Below are positions 11,206 through 21,340 of a stretch of 64,000 nt of DNA, in pieces. The translations under genes and the position numbers were made by a program. The notes under the pieces were generated by a model. It had not been told where the DNA came from, did no database searches, and saw only the letters and a list, made by a program, of their open reading frames with translations. Each line of letters starts with the position of its first letter. The stretch's first letter is position 1. Source of the DNA: Platanthera guangdongensis (taxonomy: Eukaryota; Streptophyta; Magnoliopsida; Asparagales; Orchidaceae); contig CM077158.1 of assembly GCA_039583875.1 (NCBI GenBank), forward strand, positions 241,289,447-241,353,446. Direction: 5' to 3'.

Positions 11206-11374
11206 CAGTGGAAGTTAGGGGAGGAGGTGGATCTGGCGAGTTTAGGTTGTTGGATTGGATCTGGGGGATGGGATCAAAGAACGGGGATGGGGTTAGAGTT
11301 CGGCGGTAGGGGTTTGTGAAATAAAAATGTGGGTTTTCCGAAAGCGGTGTGTATGCTTCATGGGAGAGGGCCAT
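11099..11374 (-). other. Small Pro-rich open frame, unknown
   Basis: A 91-codon minus-strand frame starting ATG at 11374 (MALSHEAYTPLSENP...) and rich in Pro, Ser and Asn. The second tandem unit repeats its first 57 or so codons (minus strand from 12603) and then runs into the poly-C junction. I do not recognise the sequence. The region just upstream on the minus strand holds a TATA-like ATATAAATAAG near 11775-11787 and, further up, GCGGGGGAG resembling a polypurine tract (12045-12053), so this could be the first codons of a retrotransposon after an LTR rather than a host gene. Confidence 0.3.
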
Positions 11375-12434
11375 GAGCTTTCTGGAGGGATTTTATGATT
11401 TTGGTGGAAGGTGTTTTGGTTTGGTGGAGGGTTTTTGCTGGGAGATGGAAAATGTGAGGGAGGGATTCAAGTGGGAGATTGACGTGGGTTTTTTGGGAGG
11501 GGTGTATGAGGAAACCGTGAAGGGGTGAGTGTTGTGGGGGGCCAGGTAAGATTGTTTCGACGGGCTATTTTGTGTCTGTTGGATCTCCCCGTGAGGGAAG
11601 ATTAGTGTGATTTTGAGGTATGAAGGGGATGGGGAGGGCGACTAGGGGAGGAGATACATGCGATGATAGGGAAGTTGTCACCTAGGGTCTCACGGAGTCT
11701 TTACCATGAGAAGATCGCCTGAATCCAGGAAGAAAAGCTCTTCAAAATTTTGCATTGTCTAACGGCTGCCCCCTCACTCTTATTTATATTAAAGCTACCC
11801 TAAGGTACCTTTACATAAATGTCTATAATAGGTCGTTAATGTAGCAGACCCATTTACGTTAAATAATGCTTGAAAACAACAATTTAATATATGAAAACGT
11901 AAGTAAACAAGAATCCATGTGCATCTGTAAGGTCGGATCGCCGATCCGGTCATGTCAAGCTATGTGAATACATGAACGTGAAACCCGCCTTGTGGTTAGC
12001 CACATGTGGCGGGTGATCTTTATTCAATTCAATCTCCCCCGCTGAAAAACCTTCATCTTTGAAGAATAGAGACGATCATATTGTAGTTGAAGTCCAGGGG
12101 CGAGTTGGTCAAGCCTCTACTTCCAATGCAGATATATCATGTTTTCCTCATAGTTCCTCCTACATATCAGGGGACACCTTATGTTATTAAAGGCACAAGG
12201 CGCCCAATTCAATTTAAGTGAATTAAGCGCTCAATTCACTGAAATTACAGTGAAGCGTTGCTGCCCCCTGGGGGTTAGGGGAAACGCTCAATCATAAATA
12301 GAAAACCAAAGAGACTGATGATAAACCAAAGAGATATTGACAATTGAAACACGTTCATAATCGGAATAGAAATAGACAATTTGCTCATTGCACTGAGTTC
12401 CCTTCTTTTCTGCACAGAGCGGAGCCCCCCCCCC
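11206..12434. repeat. 1.23-kb tandem duplication, unit A
   Basis: Repeated almost base for base at 12435-13673. The unit begins CAGTGGAAGTTAGG and ends in a poly-C run. It contains a Pro-rich minus-strand frame, an LTR-like stretch and the left end of a Mutator-like MITE at about 12180. Confidence 0.9.
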
Positions 12435-13673
12435 CAGTGGAAGTTAGGGGAGGAGGTGGATCTGGCGAGTTTAGGTTGTTGGATTGGATCTGGGGGATGG
12501 GATCAAAGAACGGGGATGGGCTTAGAGTTCGGCGGTAGGGGTTTGTGAAATAAAAATGTGGGTTTTCCGAAAGCGGTGTGTATGCTTCATGGGAGAGGGC
12601 CATGAGCTTTCTGGAGGGATTTTATGATTTTGGTGGAAGGTGTTTTGGTTTGGTGGAGGGTTTTTGCTGGGAGATGGAAAATGTGAGGGAGGGATTCAAG
12701 TGGGAGATTGACGTAGGTTTTTTGGGAGGGGTGTATGAGGAAACCGTGAAGGGGTGAGTGTTGTGGGGGGCCAGGTAAGATTGTTTCGACGGGCTATTTT
12801 GTGTCTGCTGGATCTCCCCGTGAGGGAAGATTAGTGTGATTTTGAGGTATGAAGGGGATGGGGAGGGCGACTAGGGGAGGAGATACATGCGATGATAGGG
12901 AAGTTGTCACCTAGGGTCTCACGGAGTCTTTACCATGAGAAGATCGCCTGAATCCAGGAAGAAAAGCTCTTCAAAATTTTGCATTGTCTAACGGCTGCCC
13001 CCTCACTCTTATTTATATTAAAGCTACCCTAAGGTACCTTTACATAAATGTCTATAATAGGTCGTTAATGTAGCAGACCCATTTACGTTAAATAATGCTT
13101 GAAAACAACAATTTAATATATGAAAACGTAAGTAAACAAGAATCCATGTGCATCTGTAAGGTCGGATCGTCGATCCGGTCATGTCAAGCTATGTGAATAC
13201 ATGAACGTGAAACCCGCCTTGTGGTTAGCCACATGTGGCGGGTGATCTTTATTCAATTCAATCTCCCCCGCCGAAAAACCTTCATCTTTGAAGAATAGAG
13301 ACGATCATATTGTAGTTGAAGTCCAGGGGCGAGTTGGTCAAGCCTCTACTTCCAATGCAGATATATCATGTTTTCCTCATAGTTCCTCCTACATATCAGG
13401 GGACACCTTATGTTATTAAAGGCACAAGGCGCAAAGGCGCCCAATTCAATTTAAGTGAATTAAGCGCTCAATTCACTGAAATTACAGTGAAGCGTTGCTG
13501 CCCCCTGGGGGTTAGGGGAAACGCTCAATCATAAATAGAAAACCAAAGAGACTGATGATAAACCAAAGAGATATTGACAATTGAAACACGTTCATAATCG
13601 GAATAGAAATAGACAATTTGCTCATTGCACTGAGTTCCCTTCTTTTCTGCACAGAGCGGAGCCCCCCCCCCCC
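12435..13673. repeat. 1.23-kb tandem duplication, unit B
   Basis: The second copy of the unit, offset 1,229 bp from unit A. It differs by few substitutions and a small insertion at about 13430 (AAGGCGCA). The junction between units and the end of unit B both fall in C homopolymers of about 11-13 bases, which suggests the run guided the duplication. Confidence 0.9.
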
Positions 13674-13972
13674 ACCCACCAAGGAGGTTAGGGGGAATAT
13701 CGCCAATGCTAAGCTATAGAAAATTTCGTAGTCCTGGTAAGAAATTCGCAGAAATTATTCCGGCGAATTGGGCGCCCAATTCGCTGAAATTGTTCCGGCG
13801 AATTGGGCGCCCAATTCGCTGAAATTGTTCCGGCGAATTGGGCGCCCAATTCGCTGAAATTGTTCCGGCGAATTGGGCGCCTAGGTGCGCCTAGACACGC
13901 CTCAGACACCTCACCCGCCTCCGCCTGGCAGAGGCATGGGGTTGTGCGCCTAAGGCGCACCTTTCATAACAC
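13408..13972. mobile_element. Mutator-like MITE inside copia element 3
   Basis: Inverted ends TGTTATTAAAGGCAC (left) and TGTTATGAAAGGTGC (read inward from the right) match the MITE family at 401-860. It sits exactly within the protease motif of the decayed copia element 3: left flank CAGGGGACACC and right flank CAGCGCCCACC are diverged copies of one target sequence, as expected for an old target duplication. It contains a 35-bp tandem array at 13750-13880. Confidence 0.6.
13750..13880. repeat. 35-bp palindromic tandem array
   Basis: The word CCGGCGAATTGGG starts at 13760, 13795, 13830 and 13865, giving four 35-bp units. Each has the palindrome GAATTGGGCGCCCAATTC. The same palindrome core builds the 31-bp array at 51985-52250. 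Confidence 0.9.
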
Positions 13973-16900
13973 AGCGCCCACCAATCACATTACTCCGTAA
14001 AAACCTTTTCAGTACAGAGACACTGTTAATTCCAAATTTTGCATTGTTGCTAATGGAAAAATCACCCAAGTTTGCAGATTATGAGATGTTCCTCTCACTC
14101 CATCTATTTTTTATGCTTTGTACAGTAGTACTGCATGTCCCTGACTCACAATTTAATCATGTCTCAGTCAGTCGACTTACTCATGATCTTAATTGCTCCA
14201 TCACCTTTTCCTCTTCTTCCATTATAGTGCAGGATCGGTAGATGTGGAGTATCATTGGTAAAGGATGACTGTCGAATGGGCTCTACACTCTGGACCTTTT
14301 CAACCCAGCATTATCCTCTATCACTTATGTGGATTGCCACCTGTGCCTTGGACATGCTCTTCTTCCTATACTATGGAAGGCACTTCCTGATTTTACCTTT
14401 TTGAATTTAAATGTGAATCTTGTATCTACTGAAAACACTATCATTCTACTTTCTTCACTCATTGTACTAGGAACTCTGCTCCATATGATTTAAATCATTC
14501 AAACATTTGGGATGCTCATAAAACAAATAGTTTATCTAAATATTATTTTTTTATTGATGATCATTTTGCATGACATAGTTGTATTTACTGTATGATCGCT
14601 CTAAAATACCAAGTTTCTCATGATCATTTGTCACTGAAACTCGTGCTCAATTTTCACACTCCATTAAAATTCTACAGACCGATAATGCTTTTGTATATAC
14701 TGGTCACAGATTCTAAGAAACTTTACAATACCTTTGGTATTGTCCATCATACATCATGTGTTTATACATCACAGCAAAACAGTGTGGCTGAGCAGAAGAA
14801 CCACCACCTCCTTGAGGTTGTCCACTCATTTATATTCCAAATGCAGGTTCCCAAGATCTATTGACACTTCGATATCACCACTGCGTGTTATTTAATTTAA
14901 TCACATGCCTTAGACCATCTAAATTTTGTGACTCCCTTCTCCATCCTGTTTACCTCAGCACCTCCCTCCCCCTAACACCTCTTGCTTTCAGGTGTGTCTA
15001 TTTTTTCCATCATCTTGGCCCTCCTATGTATGAGATGAGTTGGCCCCATGTGCTACTAAATATATTTTATTGGGTACTCTCGCACACAAAAGTTTAGTGT
15101 TACTCTCCCACAGATCGAAAATATATATCATATGTTGATGTCACCTTCTTTAAGGATCACCACTTCCACTCATCATCTCCTCGTGATACCTTATCACATG
15201 TTATCACACGTCTCAACGTCCCTATCGCACTGCCCCACCTTCCTTGCTAACAAAACCACCTCCTTTTATAACTGTGTACACTCATCGCCATCCTCATACA
15301 TATGCCCTTAGGCAGTCACCTCATACTGATGACGCTCCTCAACCTACTGATCTGCTTACGGATCCCACCTAGGACGCACTCTTGTCTGCAGGTCATCATA
15401 TCGATCATTATGTCTCATTTTACCTCTTATCAGCAAAACTTCACATATTTGCGAACCCCCCCCCCCTTCTATTTCCACACCTCCTTTGTAAAATAAGTTA
15501 TCCAGCATTCGGGATCGCGAGTAGCGATAGACAATGAAATGGCTACCCTCTGGGAAAATCAGACACGGGTTAATGTTTCTCTTCCTCCTGGTTAATTCTA
15601 TGTGGGATCTAAATGGGTATTCAATATTAAGAACCATCGTGAAGGACTGTTGAGTATCACAAAACCCGTCTTGTTGCTCGCGGCTTCACACAATAATATG
15701 ACATTGACTATGATGAGACATTCTCTTCGGTTGCTAAGCTGAATACGGTATTGATATTGATTTCCTTGGCCATCCATCAATATTGGGAATTGTATTAACT
15801 TTATATTAAAATGCATTTCTTAATGGCAACTTGGCGGATACAGTTATATATACAACAACCTCCTGGTTACGAAACCACGTGAGAGTCACTTGTATGCCGC
15901 CTCAACAATTCTATTTACGGCCTCAAGTAGCCTGTGTTTGGTATCTGTGAGCAGCCACATTGTGCATTTATTGTCAAAGGTTAGGTCTTTCTCCTCTGAT
16001 AGAAGACACTTTGTGCTTAGTGCCAAAGGTTAGGTCTGCTTCCAATCTTCCCCCTTCCATACCCCCAATGATTGGGAACTATATGGGTTTTGTTGTTGTT
16101 ATTGTTTGAAAATTTGCATTCGCTCGGAGTTCGGTCGACTTCTCCTTATTTACATGTCGTTGCCAAGAAGGCACGGTGATACTTCTGATCTATGTTGATG
16201 ATATTATCATCGCGGACGATGATCCGAATGGCATCTCTGTGGTCAAGAAACACTTGGCCTCACACTTTCAGACCAAAGATTTGGACCAATCCGATACTTC
16301 TCGGGTATTGAGGTAGCTTGTCGGCTTGATGGACTTGTTTTATCTCAATGCAAGTACTACATTGATCTTCTCCAGGATGTTGATTACTTGAGTTGCAAGT
16401 ATGATGGCACGTCAATAGATGACAACCATAAGCTATGTGCCCACAAGTCCGGCTCTGATCTGTTTTTCCTTCATTTGAAGTACTATTGTAGCCTTGTTGG
16501 CAATCGTATACATCTGATTGTCATTTTTGGCCAAATATCTCATTTGTTGTTGGCATGGTCAGTCAGTTCATGCACGCTCCTCCGCCATCCCACCTTCAAG
16601 TTGTCGAACAAATCCTTTAGTATCTGAATACATCACCGGGACAAGGGATTGTTCAAAATTCCTTCTCTTTTTTGTCATTGATTATATATTCTGATGTGGA
16701 TAATGTTAGCTCTTTTGATGATCGTCGATCTACGAGTGGTTATTGCACATATTTTGTAGGGCACCTGGTCACTTTGTAGATCAAGAAGCAAACAGTGGTG
16801 GCACGCTCCTCTGCGGAGGCCGAGTATAATTTGATGGCATCTTTTGATTCTGAATTCACTTGGTTAGAGAGATTTCTTACAAATCTTGGTGTCAACCTCT

Positions 16901-17164
16901 CCTCTCCGGTCATCATTTACTGCGATAATCAAATTGTCATCCATATCGCAGAGAATCTAGTTTCTCAAAAGCGCACCAAGCATATTGAAGCAGAATGTCG
17001 CTTCATCTGGGAAAAAGTTCAACTTAACAGATTTGATCTGTGGCATATTCTCACTGCCGATCAAATCTCTGATATTCTCACCAAGGTCTTGCCTCTCACC
17101 TTCTACTGACAGTTCGTTTCCAATTTTTGAGCCTACAATATGTATGCTCCAACTTACGGGAGAG
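13973..17164 (+). pseudogene. Copia element 3 gag-pol, heavily decayed
   Basis: A relic of the same copia group as elements 1 and 2, readable only in fragments with many stops and shifts. Recognisable pieces in order: protease remnant (ATNHIT) at about 13975; the linker LTHDLNCSITFSSSS at 14170; integrase remnant with TSQQNSVAEQKNHHL near 14770; reverse transcriptase pieces near 15600-15950; YVDD encoded near 16195; RNase H with SSAEAEY near 16806 and RTKHIEAECRF at 16975. It ends with the purine tract ACGGGAGAG (17156-17164). The gag part probably lies left of the MITE (about 13320-13407). It is split by a MITE and by a SINE, so it is older than both. No intact LTR pair was found. Confidence 0.8.
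15930..16107 (+). mobile_element. Au-like SINE insertion
   Basis: This stretch interrupts the reverse transcriptase relic of copia element 3, which resumes at about 16108. Its 3' part reads AAAGGTTAGGTCTGC, then a Pro/C-rich segment, then a tail GGGTTTTGTTGTTGTTATTG. That layout matches the 3' half of plant Au SINEs, which end in a TTG-repeat tail. The tRNA-like head is degenerate or missing. Confidence 0.55.
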
Positions 17165-17245
17165 TATAGAAGAAATATGTATATAGAAGCCCAATGTAAA
17201 GGTCTGCTTCTTTGGCCCATTACGAGATCCCTCCCATGCATAGTT
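17165..17245 (+). repeat. Possible 3' LTR remnant of copia element 3
   Basis: It follows the purine tract directly and starts TATAGAAGAA, comparable to the TGTAGAGA and TGTTAGAG starts of the related elements. It is cut short by the GC-rich MITE-like repeat at about 17246. No partner LTR was found. Confidence 0.4.
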
Positions 17246-17560
17246 TAGGGTTCGTTTAGAGCGGCTGGAATCGGTGGCGGCGGCTGGAACCGGCGACGGC
17301 GGCTGGAACTGGTGGCGTCGGCTGGAACCGGCGGCGGCGGCTGGAACCGGCGACGGAGGCTGGAACCGGCGGCTAGAAATGGAGGGCTGGGACAGGAGGT
17401 GGGGAGGCGGGATTGGAGATGGAGAGGTGGGCAGCTTTCGCGAAGAGCCGCAGGAACAAACGTCGCTGCGCGCCCTCGAGCGTCGTTTGTTTTTTCGCCT
17501 TGCGACGGCGTCTGCTCCAGCACCGGCGCTCAGACGCCGCCCCAAACGAACCCTTAGTCT
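17246..17560. mobile_element. MITE-like repeat with GC-rich minisatellite
   Basis: It begins TAGGGTTCGTTTAG and ends CCAAACGAACCCTTA, giving inverted ends AGGGTTCGTTT. The interior at 17260-17375 is a minisatellite of about 18-24-bp units around GGCTGGAACCGGCG. High GC content keeps several frames open, but none looks like a protein gene. The superfamily is uncertain. Confidence 0.5.
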
Positions 17561-18557
17561 CACGTCGTACTTTCAAATTAAGATGTCACTTCTCCCACCA
17601 AAATATGTGAACATATACTTGTACAGTAATATCTTGAGTGAAATAATAAAAACAAATTTGCATCGTATTTCACTCCTCTATAGAACACTATGAATATGGG
17701 TTCACTAATTATCAGCATCCCAGTGATTAATGATATTGAGAATGATGATGAACTAAAGATGATCGGTGCAAGGGAAAAACTCGTATCTATCTAATTGTGA
17801 ATATGATAATAAACAATGGGCATGGATGGTTGGGAAAATAAGAACATCATTATGGTGCTCTCAGATGAGAACAGGTTGTGCTTGTGAAACTTGACTTTGC
17901 TGACAGAGACTCGAGACTTGTTTTCTCTAACCCAAGAAGAATGATGGAACCAGCTTAGCCATCAAATTCATGGAAGAACTAAATCATGCCTGGAAACAAG
18001 TTACCCAACTAGAAGTTTAATATTTCTTACTTCAAGTATTTAATATGTCATTTTAGAAATAATTATCATAATTCTATTCCAAAAAATGCATATTTGCATT
18101 TTGCACTTTATGCCCTAGCTATGTAACCCAAGGGCTTGTATGTTTGACTTGCTTTTGTACAATAGAAATATTTCAGATGGCCTACATCAAAAAAGCTTTA
18201 GAGAACATATTAATAAAAACCTCAATGTTAACAGAGGAGCTAAAAATCAGAATTATAAATAAACCAAATAATTAGTTTTCCCAGTCTATCTATTTCCCAA
18301 GATTTGAGCCAGAATACAATTGAATATTATGAGTATTACTATAAAGATCCGAAGGCCTCATTTGGTTACTTAAAATTACAAAATATGCTTTTAAAAAGAA
18401 TCAAATTTGTTAAATCCATTAGGCAGTTGGGTGTAGTCATATATCAAGATTGACCCTATCCTCACAAGTAAATGCATAATGTGATATACCCGTACATGCA
18501 TACAATTTATATTTATATATATATATAGACATAATTTGTAAATGAAGTCTTACTTAC
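17561..18557. other. Intron sequence of the FEI-like gene
   Basis: AT-rich with no gene of its own. 17900-18180 is the second copy of the diverged repeat at 9560-9840. The rest, up to the donor site of exon E, shows no repeat boundary. Confidence 0.6.
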
Positions 18558-18629
18558 GAATTTCCTCCAAATTTAAGAAGAACGCCATCTGATGGTATTG
18601 AGCCAGTCAAAAAATTCATTGACACATTG
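18558..18629 (-). CDS. FEI: FEI-like LRR receptor kinase, exon E
   Basis: A 72-bp exon with acceptor TTTGAAG and donor GTAAGTAAG on the minus strand. It encodes the last repeat, NVSMNFLTGSIPSDGVL followed by LKFGGN. The N-V-S-x-N-F-L-x-G-x-I-P-S-D-G-V-L pattern is highly characteristic of the FEI1/FEI2 receptor kinases. The phase matches exon D (82-bp intron) and exon F (14.7-kb intron). No stop or frameshift. Confidence 0.85.
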
Positions 18630-18711
18630 CTTCAAACAATTGCGTGCAAAAAAGACTTAATTAGCATGCAATCTTTAGGTTTTTGCATTTGAATAATGAC
18701 AAGATACTCAC

Positions 18712-18783
18712 AATGATTTTAGCTTGTGAAGTTTAGCAAGTGATGGAGGTATAGATCCACTCAGTGTATTGCTAGAGACATCC
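18712..18783 (-). CDS. FEI: FEI-like LRR receptor kinase, exon D
   Basis: A 72-bp exon with acceptor TTTGCCAG and donor GTGAGT. It encodes DVSSNTLSGSIPPSLAKL then HKLKS, one 24-residue plant-type LRR with the LSGSIP core. It is joined in phase to exon C (879-bp intron) and exon E. LRR exons of exactly 72 bp are typical of this receptor-kinase class. Confidence 0.85.
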
Positions 18784-19662
18784 CTGGCAAATAAACAAGA
18801 CATGCAAATGAGAGATAAAAACACAAACAATTTAGCATCCGTTAAAAGAGATGGGCAGAAAGACAATTTACGATTAAAAAATATATATAACTTTTAAATA
18901 CATCCTAGAAGTTATCTAACAGGCATGACCCAAGATATCGAAGGGAGACTTCTCCATACATGGCAGACTACTTGCATTGTGGGCAGTGTATTAGTACTAG
19001 CAGTTGTTATTGTATTAGCCTCGACAACAACAAAAAATAAGAGCCAGCAGAGAATACATAGAATTCAATAGGGATGTTAATGAAAAAGGTAATCTTCAAA
19101 GATCCATGTACTCTTCCCCAATTAATAAATGTAAAGTGGAAGAATATAAAGTAGTACAGCTGGGAATTATGTCTGAAACATGAAACTAACTGGATAATTT
19201 CTCAGTAATTTATACATTCAAAATCCAAATAGAATTGCTTCAACTCTAAGATGGCTCCTACAGTAAATGGCTTCAATTCAAAATCGACTCAATAAATGAT
19301 GCATGCACATACATGTGCTTTAACATTTGAAATTACACAATACATACATAGTACATATATGCACATATATCATACTATATTCTTTAATAAGTACTAAATA
19401 CAAATGTATGCATATACATATATAGTAATCTTAAGTAGTAATTAAAATTATATAATAAAAAGTAATCTTCAATCAATTCTAAATTAAAAGATCAACCACT
19501 TTAGACACCTACTGAAACTTGACTTGAAATATAATCTTCAAGTTCAAGTTCAGACCACATCGAACTATTCCTGAACCGCCCTAATAAAGAAGTAATAACA
19601 CACAGATAGGCATGTAAATGAGGTTAATCGCTGAGCTAATTGAAAATAATGTCAGAACTAAC
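18784..19662. other. Intron between exons C and D
   Basis: 879 bp, AT-rich, no recognised element. A TATATA-rich region lies near 19330-19430. Confidence 0.7.
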
Positions 19663-19734
19663 AGATTCTCTAGCTCTGAAAGGCTGCCCAATTCTGAAGG
19701 GATAGCACCACTCAAGTAGTTCCCCTGCAAGCTT
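19663..19734 (-). CDS. FEI: FEI-like LRR receptor kinase, exon C
   Basis: A 72-bp exon with acceptor TTTTGCAG and donor GTTAGT. It encodes SLQGNYLSGAIPSELGSL then SELENL, one full LRR. It is spliced in phase to exon B at 44544-44615, which lies about 24.8 kb upstream in the gene. Such an intron is exceptionally long for a plant. The exon itself is clean, so selection appears to have kept the gene readable, or the insertions are recent. Confidence 0.85.
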
Positions 19735-20287
19735 CTGCAAAAGTTTACATAAAGAAACATCCAAAATACCAATATATTTCAACAATTAAAATTCGAATAT
19801 ATTTCAACAATTAAAGTGCAATTGAACTATATAAGTGTTAACTGAATATGCTATGATATTGATAGTAAAATGCTTAAGAGAAATCGTGTGAAACCTATGA
19901 TAAAATATACACCGGCAAATAATAATATTAAACAATCTGGAGTCACTCTATTGATCAACATTTTTCATATTTTTTGTGTTGTGTTGTATATGGTGTTAAA
20001 CGTAAACTATGCAAATTATCTTAGACCTAAAGTATGCAAATCATCTTGGTCCATGCCACCTAGGTATCATTTCTCCTACCTAACATATTGACACAATTCT
20101 ATCAGCTCGTATAATTGGTGCATTTTCCGCCTTCGTTATGCGTGCCCAAATAACATGAGTTGTTTTATACTATAAAGCAAATGGCACATTGCCCCCGGTT
20201 TTATTGTTTTGGCACATAGCCCCATAGAATTAGGGCAATAGCATACCCACCCCTCAAATTCACTATGTTGGTGCAACAACCTTTCGG
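19735..20287. other. Start of the long B-C intron at its 3' end
   Basis: AT-rich, no gene. This is the acceptor-side part of the 24.8-kb intron, preceding the fold-back repeats. Confidence 0.6.
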
Positions 20288-20910
20288 CTAAGAGCCCGTC
20301 TAAGAGCTCTTCATCAAGGAGGTCTCGAGATTGAATCTCGGCCTCAACAACCTTTTGGCTTCCTGTGGTGGGACCAGAGACGGGTTGGGGTGTACGGCGC
20401 GCGGGCCTGATAAAGCCGCAGTGGTGTGACGCCAAGATGTGCCCTCTGGTGGGACTCCAGGGTGGCATGCAGGTGTGACGTCTATCTTGTATCATAAAAG
20501 TGCACTTTTATGATGTAGGGCAAGCATCAGCACCTGCCTGCCACCCTGGTGCCATGAGTCAACACCTGCCTAGGGGTCCCACCAGGAGTCCACCTGATAG
20601 GATTTATTAGGCCCGCGGACCGTACACCCCAACCCGTCTTCGGTCCCATCAAAGTAATCTGAAAGGTTGTTGTGGTCAAATTCGATCTCGAGACCTCCTT
20701 GATAAAGAGCTCGCCTGAGAGCTATTTATCAAGGAGGTTTCGAGATCGAATCTTAGCCTCAACAACCTATTGGCCATGTGGTGGAGTCGGGGATGGGTTG
20801 GCGTGTACGGTCCGCGGATCTAATAAAGCCGCCTTGGTGTGACGTCAAGGTGGGGCCCCTAGTGGGACTCCAAGATGGAGGGCAGGTGTGACGTCTGTGC
20901 CGCATCACAC
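20288..20910. repeat. Three tRNA-like SINE-type repeats, fold-back
   Basis: Three copies of one repeat of about 200 bp lie in orientations plus (20288-20497), minus (20503-20717) and plus (20714-20910). Each has AAGGAGGT, a stem around a TTGAAT/TCGAAT loop resembling a polymerase III B box, GCCTCAACAACC, GGGTTGG, GTGTACGG and TAAAGCCGC. Copies one and two meet at the perfect 20-bp palindrome CATAAAAGTGCACTTTTATG (20492-20511). tRNA ancestry is inferred only from the B-box-like loop. Confidence 0.6.
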
Positions 20911-20929
20911 TTTAGAAAAAAAGGGTCTT

Positions 20930-21160
20930 AAGTTGAGCGGAAGAAAAACAGAGTATATGGAGCTTAAATTGAGTAATGCAAGGACGGATAAATCGGTCAT
21001 TAAGTTGGGTGACCGAAATATTTCCCGCAATAAGTGCTTCAAATATCGGGACTAATAGTTCAAAACGATGGAGGTGCAGATAAAATGTGATACATAGAAT
21101 CCAAGCAGGTTGGTTGAAGTGGAGAGGAGCGTCTGAAATCTTATGTGATTGTAAAGTATC
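20930..21160 (+). pseudogene. RTE-type LINE reverse transcriptase fragment, 5' piece
   Basis: The plus strand encodes fragments such as EYMELKLSNARTD and, near the end, IQAGWLKWRSASEILCD, matching the thumb/C-terminal region of plant RTE LINE reverse transcriptases. It is cut at 21160 by copia element 2 and continues at 26449. Stops are present; it is a 5'-truncated dead copy. Confidence 0.8.
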
Positions 21161-21336
21161 TGTAGAGATGGCCTGAAACTTGTGTATATTGATTGAGTAT
21201 GTAAATACAAAGAGAGTATACAAATATATAGGAGAGAAAGAGAGGAAACAAATCCTATACAAGATGTGGGACTAAAGAGGAGAGAACAAGAAAAAAGGGC
21301 CCAAAACATGGGCCTAATACATGGGCTATTCTAACA
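21161..21336 (-). repeat. 3' LTR of copia element 2
   Basis: 176 bp. Matches the 5' LTR at 26268-26443 except for one G/T difference near 21235. Confidence 0.93.
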
Positions 21337-21340
21337 CTCC

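Noticed and set aside
17096..17693. Frames across the GGCTGGAACCGGCG minisatellite
   Set aside because: Repeat-derived low-complexity readings inside a MITE-like element.
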